DNA from: Cyanobacteriota bacterium erpe_2018_sw_21hr_WHONDRS-SW48-000092_B_bin.40
Lineage (GTDB): Bacteria; Cyanobacteriota; Vampirovibrionia; Obscuribacterales; Obscuribacteraceae
Assembly: GCA_030917395.1 (NCBI GenBank)
Contig: JAUPUU010000176.1
Span: 1-64,000 of the forward strand
DNA length: 64,000 nucleotides
Direction: 5' to 3'
A program made the translations under genes and the position numbers. Shown piece by piece: positions 25,766-34,537 of this stretch. The notes beneath the pieces were generated by a model. That model saw only the letters and a list, made by a program, of their open reading frames with translations. It did no database searches and was not told the DNA's origin. How positions within the stretch are numbered: position 1 is the stretch's first letter; each line of letters starts with the position of its first letter.

Positions 25766-27694
25766 ATGTCAGGAAGATTGATCAACAGTTTCAAAACAGT
25801 CATGGCCATGTCGTTAGCCCTTGGCTCAATGGCTGGCTGCGCCAGTATTGATGCTCCAAGCAAGAGTACAGGTAGTACCACAACGACTACAACTACTACT
25901 TCAACGACAACTAGCACCAGCTCTGACTCACCGATTCAGAAATGCGATAGCCAATCACCAGGGCCATACAAAACAGTCACCGTCAATGGTGCCGACATGC
26001 GCCAGGGTCGCTACCAAGTTGGTAAGCCCGGGGGCAAACTAGTGCGTTCTATCGTGGCCTCCAACCCTGCGACATTCAATTATTGGGCTGCTGCCGATAC
26101 CTCTTCAAGAGAAATGGCATCGCTAATGTATGCCGGCTTGCTCGATATCGATCCATACACTGGCGAAGTGACACCAGCTCTGGCTGAGAGTTTTACAGTT
26201 GATCCGGATGGTCTTACCTACACGACAAAATTGCGCAAAGGCTTGAAGTGGTCAGACGGTAAACCAATAACTGCCGAAGACGTAGCCTATACCTGGAACA
26301 CCATTATCAAAGGTGGCTATGGCAATTCATCCCTGCGTGACGTCACCACAGTCGAAGGTAAATCGCCAGTAGTAACAGTTGTAGATGAGCTCACCAATAA
26401 ATTCGTCACCCCCGTGCCCTTTGCTCCCTTTGTCAGGGTCATGGGTCTGCCCATTGCCCCAAAACATATTGTCGAACCGGTCATCAACAAAAAAGATGGA
26501 CGCAAGCTCTTTAGCAATCTCTGGACAACCGAATCTAAACCGGAGAGCTTTGTCACAAGTGGCATGTTTACTCTTGAATCATATGTACCTAGCCAGCGAA
26601 TTGTTTTCAAAAGAGCAAGCAATTATTACACCGTCAGCCCTGAGGGCAAACCACTACCATACTTAGAGCGCATAACCTATTTGATAGTGCCTGAAGTAAA
26701 TACCAACTTGCTTAAATTCAAAGGCAAAGAAATTGATATCACTCCAGTGCGCTGTCGCGACGCTGGCGATCTAGCGGCGATGTCGAAAGAAGGCAACTTC
26801 AAACTCTACGACTTCGGACCTAGCCAGGGCAGTACTTTCATCATGTTCAATATGAACCAAAGAAAGAATCCTAAAACAGGCAAACCCTATGTTGATCCGA
26901 TCAAATCGGCCTGGTTCAACGATGTTAATTTCCGCCAGGCAATTAGCCACGGCGTTGATCGCCAATCAATAGTTTCAAACTATTTCAAAGGCTTAGGCGA
27001 CCCTACTTTCTCCGCTCAAGTCTCCACCAGCCCGTTCTACAACAGTGAACTGAAAGCCTACGGTCGAGATGTTACTGTCGCCAAAGACTTATTGAAAAAA
27101 TCTGGCTTTAGCTGGGACAAAGACGGCAGCCTTGTTGATAAAGCTGGACACAAAGTCGAGTTTGATTTGCTCACCTCTGCCGGTGGCACATACTACGAAT
27201 TCGTCGGCACCAACTTCACTAAAGATATGAAAGAACTTGGTATCAAAGTCAATTTTGCACCAATTGATTTCAATTTGCTCTCTGGCAAAATCAACTCATC
27301 TCTAGACTGGCAAGCAGCCCTCTTCTCCCTTAGCGGCGGCGATCCGCTAGAGCCTAACGACAGTGCCAACGTTTATAAGAGCGACAGTCGTTTGCACCTC
27401 TTTGATCAACGTCTACCCGACGAAAAAGGAGAGATCAAAGTAAACGATGCCAGACCATGGGAAAAACAAATCGACCAGCTCTTAGACAAAGGTGCAATCA
27501 CTTTTGACAAAGCCGAAAGAAAGAAAATCTACAACGAAGTGCAACAGATTTTCTATGACCAAATGCCTTTCATCTATCTAGCCTCACCTAGAACCATTGT
27601 CGGCGCCCGCAACACAATACAGAACTATGTGCCAACACCAATGTCACAGCCCGCAGCAGGCTTACACAACCTCGAAGAGATCTGGGTACAGTGA
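25766..27694 (+). CDS. Peptide/nickel-type ABC transporter substrate-binding lipoprotein (SBP_bac_5)
   Basis: Lipobox SMAGC, Ser/Thr linker, LRKGLKWSDGKPITAEDVAYTW. Confidence 0.92.
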   Translation: MSGRLINSFKTVMAMSLALGSMAGCASIDAPSKSTGSTTTTTTTTSTTTSTSSDSPIQKCDSQSPGPYKTVTVNGADMRQGRYQVGKPGGKLVRSIVASNPATFNYWAAADTSSREMASLMYAGLLDIDPYTGEVTPALAESFTVDPDGLTYTTKLRKGLKWSDGKPITAEDVAYTWNTIIKGGYGNSSLRDVTTVEGKSPVVTVVDELTNKFVTPVPFAPFVRVMGLPIAPKHIVEPVINKKDGRKLFSNLWTTESKPESFVTSGMFTLESYVPSQRIVFKRASNYYTVSPEGKPLPYLERITYLIVPEVNTNLLKFKGKEIDITPVRCRDAGDLAAMSKEGNFKLYDFGPSQGSTFIMFNMNQRKNPKTGKPYVDPIKSAWFNDVNFRQAISHGVDRQSIVSNYFKGLGDPTFSAQVSTSPFYNSELKAYGRDVTVAKDLLKKSGFSWDKDGSLVDKAGHKVEFDLLTSAGGTYYEFVGTNFTKDMKELGIKVNFAPIDFNLLSGKINSSLDWQAALFSLSGGDPLEPNDSANVYKSDSRLHLFDQRLPDEKGEIKVNDARPWEKQIDQLLDKGAITFDKAERKKIYNEVQQIFYDQMPFIYLASPRTIVGARNTIQNYVPTPMSQPAAGLHNLEEIWVQ

Positions 27695-29673
27695 GATATA
27701 ACAAAGGCCTTAAAATCTTCAGCTCATTTGCTGCACTGCTCTGCTCTGGAGTTCTGCTTAACAGCTGCATCGCCCCAGCACCAGTGAAAACCAGTGCCAC
27801 CACAGCACAGCCCAGTAAGGCAGAGAAGGTCGAGAAGGTCGAGCCATCGATCAATTCAACGGTGCACTACACTCCCAAGCAAGCTGAAGCAAGCAAACCC
27901 TTTCTCTTTCCCAACCCTGGCCCATTCAAGCTTGTCGAAAAAGACGGAGTTGAATATTGGCAAGCACGAGGCGAAGTAGGAAAGTTTGGTGGCTCGCTTA
28001 AACTTGGTAGCTTTGGAGGAGGCCCCAAGACCTTCAACGCTTGGGACGCATCTGATGTTGAAAGCCATGGCATCGGCATGCTGCAATTTGACTCACTGGT
28101 TGACTTTGACCCATGGACAGGTAAGGCTATTCCCAAATTAGCCAAATCATACAAAGTTAGTGCCGATGGTCGCACCATCGACTTTGTTATGCGCAAGGGT
28201 TTGAAGTGGTCTGACGGTCATCCACTAACTGTGGACGACGTGGTTTTTACCTACGCCACTCTAATAGGCGATGGCTTTGGTGAAACCAGCTCACGCGATA
28301 CCATTTCTACCCCAGGCGACTATCCCAAGGTCGTCAAAGTAGATGAAGATACAGTGAGCTTTCGCTTCAAGAAACCGTTCTCACCATTTCTGGCCAACTT
28401 AAATGCCACCATGGTGGCACCAAAACACATCATCGAGCCAATTACCAAACGTTCAAAAGCTGAGTTTCACAATTTTTGGAATATCAATGCCGATCCCAAG
28501 ACTTTTGTCGGCTCTGGCCCAATGATTGTCGAGCGCTACGTAGCTGGGCAGCGCCTGGAGTTTAAGCGCAACCCCAATTATTCATTCATTGATAAAGAAG
28601 GGCGTCAGTTGCCCTACCTAGACAAGATGGTGATTGGTATTGTGCCCGATCAAAACACCATGATCATCAAGTTTTTAGGTGATGAAATCGACTTGCTCGA
28701 CAATCGCTCAGTCAGAGGAATTGACGCCGCCCTTTTAAAACAACGGGAATTAAGCGGCAATTTCACCATGTACAACCTCGGTCCAGACGACGGCACCATG
28801 TTCTTGATGTTCAATCTCTGCCAGCGCAAAGATCCCAAAACAGGCAAGCCCTACGTTGACCCGATCAAGCAAGCCTGGTTCAACAATGAGAAATTTAGAT
28901 GGGCCATTAGTCATTCGGTTGACCGCAAACGTATTATCAACAACGTACAAAAAGGGGTAGGTTACCCACTTTCGACCAATGAGACTGAAGCTTCACTTTA
29001 TCTAAACAAAGATCTAAAGCAAATTGAATACGATCCAGCACTGGCAGCAAAGCTCTTAGCCGAAGCTGGCTTTGTCAAAAATGGCGATGAACTTTTCGAT
29101 GCCAAAGGCAATCGTGTTGAGTTTGATCTCATCACCAATTCAGGCAACACTGGCCGTGATGCCTGCTGCATCACCATCAAAGAAGAGTTGAAAAAACTTG
29201 GCATTAAAGTCAACTATCAACCAATTGAATTCAATACCATGACCAACCGTGTACATACCAGCCTCGACTGGCAAGCCATAGTAATGGGCCTCAGCGGTAG
29301 CAGGTTTGAACCATATGGCGGGGCCAATGTCTGGAAGTCTGATGGCCGCATGCACATGTTTGATACTCGCCTGCCCGACAAAAATGGCCTGGTAAAAGCA
29401 CCAGATGCCAGACCATGGGAAAAAGAAATAGACAAATTGCTCGATACTGCTGCTGGTACCATGGATGAGAAAACAAGAATCGACTGTTACAACCGTTTTC
29501 AAAAGATTGCTTATGACGAACAGCCATTTATCTATATCTACACCAACATGGTATTAACGGCTGCACACAACAAACTGGGCAACTACAAGCCTTCTCCTTA
29601 CGGCATTTATTACACGCCCAAGGGAACATTGCACAACATCGAAGAGATTTATATAAAGGGAGCCAAGCACTAG
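27691..29673 (+). CDS. Second paralogous peptide-type ABC substrate-binding lipoprotein
   Basis: GTG start overlapping upstream stop; MRKGLKWSDGHPLTVDDVVFTY; paralogous to upstream ORF across the length. Confidence 0.92.
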   Translation: MRYNKGLKIFSSFAALLCSGVLLNSCIAPAPVKTSATTAQPSKAEKVEKVEPSINSTVHYTPKQAEASKPFLFPNPGPFKLVEKDGVEYWQARGEVGKFGGSLKLGSFGGGPKTFNAWDASDVESHGIGMLQFDSLVDFDPWTGKAIPKLAKSYKVSADGRTIDFVMRKGLKWSDGHPLTVDDVVFTYATLIGDGFGETSSRDTISTPGDYPKVVKVDEDTVSFRFKKPFSPFLANLNATMVAPKHIIEPITKRSKAEFHNFWNINADPKTFVGSGPMIVERYVAGQRLEFKRNPNYSFIDKEGRQLPYLDKMVIGIVPDQNTMIIKFLGDEIDLLDNRSVRGIDAALLKQRELSGNFTMYNLGPDDGTMFLMFNLCQRKDPKTGKPYVDPIKQAWFNNEKFRWAISHSVDRKRIINNVQKGVGYPLSTNETEASLYLNKDLKQIEYDPALAAKLLAEAGFVKNGDELFDAKGNRVEFDLITNSGNTGRDACCITIKEELKKLGIKVNYQPIEFNTMTNRVHTSLDWQAIVMGLSGSRFEPYGGANVWKSDGRMHMFDTRLPDKNGLVKAPDARPWEKEIDKLLDTAAGTMDEKTRIDCYNRFQKIAYDEQPFIYIYTNMVLTAAHNKLGNYKPSPYGIYYTPKGTLHNIEEIYIKGAKH

Positions 29674-30641
29674 TGTCGACACCTGTCTACATCTTCAAGC
29701 GAATATTGCAGGCCTTGCCTCTACTCTTCTTGATTTCACTCATGGCCTTCACCATGCTCAAGTTGTCTCCCATTGACCCACTGGCAGCAATGCGCGCCAA
29801 TCCATCGGTCTCTCAAGCAGCGATTCAGGCCGAAGAAGAAAGACTGGGTCTAAACAAACCAGCCCCAGTGCAATATGCCATCTGGCTAACAAGTACACTG
29901 CAAGGCAACCTCGGTGTTTCCACCACCGGTGGCTCTGTGGCCATAAGGCTAATGCAACATGCGGGCAACACTCTTTTGCTCAATGTCGTCACACTCTTCT
30001 TCACCTGGTTGATTGCACTGCCAGCAGGCGTTTACGCTGCGGTGCACCGGGGCAAATTCCTCGACAAATTATTCGGCTTAATCACTGCCATTGGCATGTC
30101 GATGCCGACATTCTTATTGGCATTTCTGTTCTTGATGTTTGCTCTGGCCACTCACTGGCTTCCCATTGGCGGCATGACCAGCTCTGATTTTGCCGAGCGC
30201 GACACACTCAGTCAAATACTCGATATTGCCTACCACCTGATTATTCCAGTTTGCGTCCTCACCTTTGTTTCGCTAGCCGGCATTCAAAGACAAGTGCGCA
30301 GCAACCTCTTAGACGTACTGCGAGCTGACTATGTACGCAGCGCTAGGGCTAAAGGCCTGAGCGAAGAAGTAGTGATTTACAAACACGCCTTACGAAATGC
30401 TATTAATCCTCTGATTACACTTTTAGGTTTTGAGTTTGCCGGCCTCCTTAGTGGTGCCGCTCTAACCGAGATGGTACTAGCCTATCCGGGTCTTGGTCGA
30501 TTGACTTTAGAAGGAGTCTTGACCAAAGACATGAACCTGGTAATGGCCTCGATTATGCTCGGGGCCGTCATGCTGATCACGGGCAATCTTGTGGCCGACT
30601 TGCTACTGAAATTTACCGACCCTCGTATCACTGTTGAATAA
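29673..30641 (+). CDS. ABC transporter permease, OppB/DppB type
   Basis: 322 aa; YIFKRILQALPLLFLISLMAF, RSNLLDVLRADYVRSARAKGLSE. Confidence 0.95.
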   Translation: MSTPVYIFKRILQALPLLFLISLMAFTMLKLSPIDPLAAMRANPSVSQAAIQAEEERLGLNKPAPVQYAIWLTSTLQGNLGVSTTGGSVAIRLMQHAGNTLLLNVVTLFFTWLIALPAGVYAAVHRGKFLDKLFGLITAIGMSMPTFLLAFLFLMFALATHWLPIGGMTSSDFAERDTLSQILDIAYHLIIPVCVLTFVSLAGIQRQVRSNLLDVLRADYVRSARAKGLSEEVVIYKHALRNAINPLITLLGFEFAGLLSGAALTEMVLAYPGLGRLTLEGVLTKDMNLVMASIMLGAVMLITGNLVADLLLKFTDPRITVE

Positions 30642-30668
30642 CTTCGATTTAGAAAAAGGAACCATATA

Positions 30669-31796
30669 GTGGTATCGTCAGCAGCCCCGCAAGTATCAAC
30701 ACCGGCCAGAGTAAAAGCCGATCTCAAACATACGATTTTAAGTCGCATGTGGAAAGACAAAGTGGCTAGAGCAGCTTTGATTGGTCTCTTTCTTCTCTAC
30801 TTTAGTGCTCTCTTTGCTGACGTACTGACACCCTATGGCATGGAATTCAACGACCCCAATGTCGGCAATGCCCCAGCTACTTTGCTGCATATTCATAACG
30901 ACAATGGTGAGCTTTGCTTGCCCTATGTTTATCCAGTAAAGCAAGAGAATGACCCTACTACCTATCGCCAGACATTCTCAGAGATAAAAACGGCCAAGTA
31001 CCCAGTCAAGTTCTTGGTCAAAGGTGAAAGCTACAAATTGCTGGGCTTAATTCCTATGGACTTACACTTGTTTGGCGTAGATTCGCCCGCTCGCATCTAT
31101 CTGCTCGGGGCCGACATGAACGGTCGCGACAATTACTCTAGACTCTACTTTGGGGCACAGAAAAGCCTTACCATTGGTTTCCTTGGTCTCTTCATTGCCT
31201 TTCCCATTGGTATCTTCTACGGTGCCATGGCCGGTTATATAGGCGGCATGGCTGACAATTTGATGATGCGTTTTGCCGAAGCGGTGATGTCAATTCCCAG
31301 CTTCTATTTATTGATTGGTCTAGCAGCCGTGCTGCCATTAGGAATGACTAGTTCACAACGTTTTGCTCTAATCACGGTGATTCTATCTTTCATCAGTTGG
31401 CCGGGTCTTGCTCGCGTCATTCGCGGCATGGTGCTCTCAATTAGAGAAGAAGAATTTGTGCAAGCCGCTAAATCAGTAGGCATGCCTGAAGTGACTAACA
31501 TCATCAAACACGTCATTCCCCAAACAGCCAGTTATGTTGTTATCGCCGCGACCTTGCAGGTGCCCAATTTTATTCTGGCTGAGAGCGGCTTGAGCTTAAT
31601 TGGTCTAGGCATTCAGCAGCCCGATGCCAGCTGGGGCAATATGCTCAAAGCGGCCATGGATCAACCTAATGAACTACTGAGCCAGCCCTGGTTAATTGCC
31701 CCGGGCTTCCTCATTTTCTTCACCATTCTCTGCTTCAACTCAATTGGTGATGTGCTGCGCGATGTGCTTGACCCTAAACTCTCTGGTGGTCGCTAA
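30669..31796 (+). CDS. ABC transporter permease, OppC/DppC type
   Basis: 375 aa; GADMNGRDNYSRLYFGAQKSLTIG, EEEFVQAAKSVGMPEVTNIIKHVIP. Confidence 0.95.
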   Translation: MVSSAAPQVSTPARVKADLKHTILSRMWKDKVARAALIGLFLLYFSALFADVLTPYGMEFNDPNVGNAPATLLHIHNDNGELCLPYVYPVKQENDPTTYRQTFSEIKTAKYPVKFLVKGESYKLLGLIPMDLHLFGVDSPARIYLLGADMNGRDNYSRLYFGAQKSLTIGFLGLFIAFPIGIFYGAMAGYIGGMADNLMMRFAEAVMSIPSFYLLIGLAAVLPLGMTSSQRFALITVILSFISWPGLARVIRGMVLSIREEEFVQAAKSVGMPEVTNIIKHVIPQTASYVVIAATLQVPNFILAESGLSLIGLGIQQPDASWGNMLKAAMDQPNELLSQPWLIAPGFLIFFTILCFNSIGDVLRDVLDPKLSGGR

Positions 31797-31798
31797 GC

Positions 31799-32020
31799 AT
31801 GAGCATGAACATAAACGAGACAGTCATACACTGGATTTTAACGGCCATAGTTTTAGGGGCAACCTTAGCTCTGAGCATCGCCGCTCTAAAAAATCGCAGG
31901 GGCAAAGGGGCCTATCTCTGCGAAGACTGCCGCTTCAACGACAGCGAGAAATGCCTCAAACCTGTGCGGCCCTATGCTGTTGAATGCACCAGTTATCGGC
32001 CCAATCTGAAGCAAAACTAG
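31799..32020 (+). CDS. Hypothetical small TM protein with cysteine-rich C-terminus
   Basis: 73 aa; TM helix then CEDCRFNDSEKCLKPVRPYAVEC; starts 3 nt after upstream stop. Confidence 0.6.
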   Translation: MSMNINETVIHWILTAIVLGATLALSIAALKNRRGKGAYLCEDCRFNDSEKCLKPVRPYAVECTSYRPNLKQN

Positions 32021-32022
32021 AA

Positions 32023-32433
32023 TTACCAAAACAGCTTACATGGAGAATGTTCATGCATCTTTCCATCGTTAGAAATCAACGGTAAATCCATGAGAATTGC
32101 AGTAGCAACTATTGCGCGGTCAAATGGATCCGTATGGTAGCGAACGTCATAAAAAGCCTTAACGGCCTCGACATCAAACGGCAACGGGTTAATGGCTGGA
32201 TATTGAAATAGGCAATCAATCCACTGCGCAAATGGCTTATCAAGCTCAATATCGTTATCTTCAACCAGCATAGCCAGCTCCCAAAGAACAGGAGTCGGTA
32301 CGAAGATAGTTGTTTGAGTACCAGACACAGCCTCCTTAAAAGCGACCAAGGCTTTCTTCCCTAAACGCTTTCCACCATCGCAGAAGAAGTAAATAATCGG
32401 ATGAGTATCCGTTATCAATAATCTCTCAGTCAT
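32023..32433 (-). CDS. PIN-domain toxin, VapC-like
   Basis: 136 aa; acidic residues in LLITDTHPIIYF, PVLWELAML, DPFDRAIVATA, LISNDGK. Confidence 0.88.
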   Translation of the reverse strand: MTERLLITDTHPIIYFFCDGGKRLGKKALVAFKEAVSGTQTTIFVPTPVLWELAMLVEDNDIELDKPFAQWIDCLFQYPAINPLPFDVEAVKAFYDVRYHTDPFDRAIVATAILMDLPLISNDGKMHEHSPCKLFW

Positions 32434-32786
32434 AATTTACCAGCGGTTTCATCGAGGGACTTCGAAAAACGAGCAGCTACTCTCTGACTAGCGGCCTCAA
32501 GATTGTTTGTTTTGATTCTGATTGAGCCCATCAAATTTGTTGCAGGTTGCTGAGCTGAAGCCTTTGTCAGCATATTTAGCTTAGCTACGAGCGCCACATA
32601 ATTTTGATAGCTCAGAAGCACCGCCACCGGTTTATCGTGATCTGTAATCTCAACAACCGAAGAACTTGTGCTCAACGCATCAACTAGGGGAAAAAACTCT
32701 TTGCGGGCTTGCGTCTTTCCTATAGACTGCTGCGTGTAGCCCATAAGAACAGCTGCTTGTTTTTCAATGTCGTCTAAATTGGGCAT
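32430..32786 (-). CDS. Phd/YefM-like antitoxin
   Basis: ATG at 32786 (MPNLDDIEKQ); IGKTQARKEFFPLVDAL...VEITDHDKPVAVLLSYQNYVAL; 4-nt overlap with toxin. Confidence 0.82.
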   Translation of the reverse strand: MPNLDDIEKQAAVLMGYTQQSIGKTQARKEFFPLVDALSTSSSVVEITDHDKPVAVLLSYQNYVALVAKLNMLTKASAQQPATNLMGSIRIKTNNLEAASQRVAARFSKSLDETAGKL

Positions 32787-32841
32787 GGGTGCACCTTGGT
32801 AGAACCAGCGAACTAGCGCACCCTTAAGGCACACGCGCTGC

Positions 32842-32880
32842 GTACACAACTAGTGTACACTTTCAGGGGCGCCTTGACAA
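32842..32880 (-). promoter_or_regulatory. Promoter and overlapping operator-like palindrome of the PIN toxin-antitoxin locus
   Basis: Minus TTGTCA (32875-32880)-N17-TACACT (32852-32857); inverted repeat GTACAC-N5-GTGTAC at 32842-32858 overlaps the -10. Confidence 0.65.
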
Positions 32881-32883
32881 GCC

Positions 32884-34128
32884 TCATTCAACCCTACCCC
32901 TTCCTACCGTCGGCAAAGGTTCTAACCGCTCTTTCAGTGCAGCCCGAAGCTGGGGTGCTTTCTCTATGGCCTTGCTTATATACTCAGCCAAGCGAGTGCC
33001 ACCATCGGCGTTAAGATGAACAGTGTCGCAAAAATCACCAAGCAAAAAATTCGGTGAAGCCGAAAGGTCTAGATATTCGGCCCCGCTATATTGACATTCT
33101 GCAGCTAAACGACTGCGAAAGGCTTGCCAAAAATCACTAGACAGAAGCTGGCGATTCTCCCTTGTCAGCGGCATTCCTACTACCAAAACTTTTATTCCTT
33201 CTTGCTTTAGCTGTGCCAAAAAGGAGTGCATAAAGTTGAACTGAATGTCGTAGGAAACCGGATATTGATCTTTATAGCGATGCTTATAATCAAGGCTATT
33301 GTCTACATAAATCTTGGGCAAATTCGGAGTGAGAACGGCTTGACCGGGCTTGAGATTACCACCATAGGCGCCCATAACAAATTTGACTTGCTCGGCAGCA
33401 GAAGCCGCGGCACTTGTTGCCGTTGATGAAGGCTTACAAGCAACGCCACCACTAGCAGTGTCAGCCTCTTTGAGTTTTTCTACAAAATGCTCAACAGTTT
33501 GATTGAAAACTGCCAATTGACCGCGCAGTGGTAGTTCGCTAGATACAAAGTAAGTAAAACGTGACCAGGGATCATGAAAAGCCCAACCAGTGTAGGCGCT
33601 CATATCAGTGTATTGAGAGAAAAAGCGATATGAGTCGGTGGCACCAGCTGAGGGTAAAGTATTATCGATAAAATCTCGCGGGGAAACAGTGAGGACTAGC
33701 AGAGCCGGGTGGTGACTGGGGCGAAAGAGTGCTCGCGAAATAGCAAAATGATCCGAAACCATGGCCCCCGGTAGGGCAGAAAGAAAGACTTCGGCGCCGG
33801 GGCCAAATGTTTTGGCCAGATCGTTCTCTATAGTAAGGCAGCGTCTATTGAATACTAGGTCGACAGTTTTGCCCGATGTATTGGCATCGGCAGCCTGTAA
33901 GCCTCCAATTTGAGAGCTGCCGCAGACTACTACATCTGGCACTCTGGCACTGGTCAAAAAGGTCCGAGCCAACCACCAGCTAGCGGGCTTTCCTTCTTCT
34001 AATATCTGGGGCGTTAAATTAACGTCAGCTAAAGTCAATTCTGGTTTAGCAGCAGGCACCAAAAAAGAAGCTAAGGCCACGTTGACGAGAGCAAATAGTA
34101 ATAGAGCAACAGGAAAGCGAGGAACCAT
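32884..34128 (-). CDS. Hypothetical secreted/membrane-anchored SGNH-hydrolase-like protein
   Basis: 414 aa; N-terminal TM, VVVCGSSQIGGLQ, FCDTVHLNADGGTRLAEYI (GxSx and DxxH-like blocks). Confidence 0.65.
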   Translation of the reverse strand: MVPRFPVALLLFALVNVALASFLVPAAKPELTLADVNLTPQILEEGKPASWWLARTFLTSARVPDVVVCGSSQIGGLQAADANTSGKTVDLVFNRRCLTIENDLAKTFGPGAEVFLSALPGAMVSDHFAISRALFRPSHHPALLVLTVSPRDFIDNTLPSAGATDSYRFFSQYTDMSAYTGWAFHDPWSRFTYFVSSELPLRGQLAVFNQTVEHFVEKLKEADTASGGVACKPSSTATSAAASAAEQVKFVMGAYGGNLKPGQAVLTPNLPKIYVDNSLDYKHRYKDQYPVSYDIQFNFMHSFLAQLKQEGIKVLVVGMPLTRENRQLLSSDFWQAFRSRLAAECQYSGAEYLDLSASPNFLLGDFCDTVHLNADGGTRLAEYISKAIEKAPQLRAALKERLEPLPTVGRGRVE

Positions 34129-34186
34129 TGAAAGATTTTATTGCCGCTTGATGGAAGATTGTCTGACTTACAACAGAACAATACTA

Positions 34187-34239
34187 CAAAAAGCACCAGA
34201 CCCCTGTGCCGGTTCACACACCGGACTCACAGGGGTCTG
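34187..34239 (-). terminator. Strong intrinsic terminator/attenuator hairpin upstream of 32884..34128
   Basis: Minus CAGACCCCTGTG-AGT-CCGG-TGTGTGAA-CCGG-CACAGGGGTCTG followed by GTGCTTTTTGT; 12-bp outer stem. Confidence 0.8.
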
Positions 34240-34383
34240 CTCCTAACAAATTGCCATTACAGCAATCGACGGGCTTTCACTGTATCGAGACGAGAACCGC
34301 TCTATGTGCTTTGAGATTTACTCCGGGATCCATTACTGGTGGCCCGCTGACAGGAGAGCATTGGCTTCGTGCGATATGTTTTA

Positions 34384-34411
34384 ATTATAGCAAGTTGCCA
34401 AGACCTGACAA
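34384..34411 (-). promoter_or_regulatory. Sigma70-like promoter upstream of the 34187-34378 leader/sRNA
   Basis: Minus TTGTCA (34406-34411)-N16-TATAAT (34384-34389). Confidence 0.65.
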
Positions 34412-34537
34412 GCCCTTTCAACATTAGAAATTATCGGACCATCTACATATATAGGGGATATCCCCAGAACTGAGCTAAGCAAGACAAACAGAGCACTGCA
34501 GGGTGCAGCGATTCACCTAAATAGTTGGTGAAATAGA

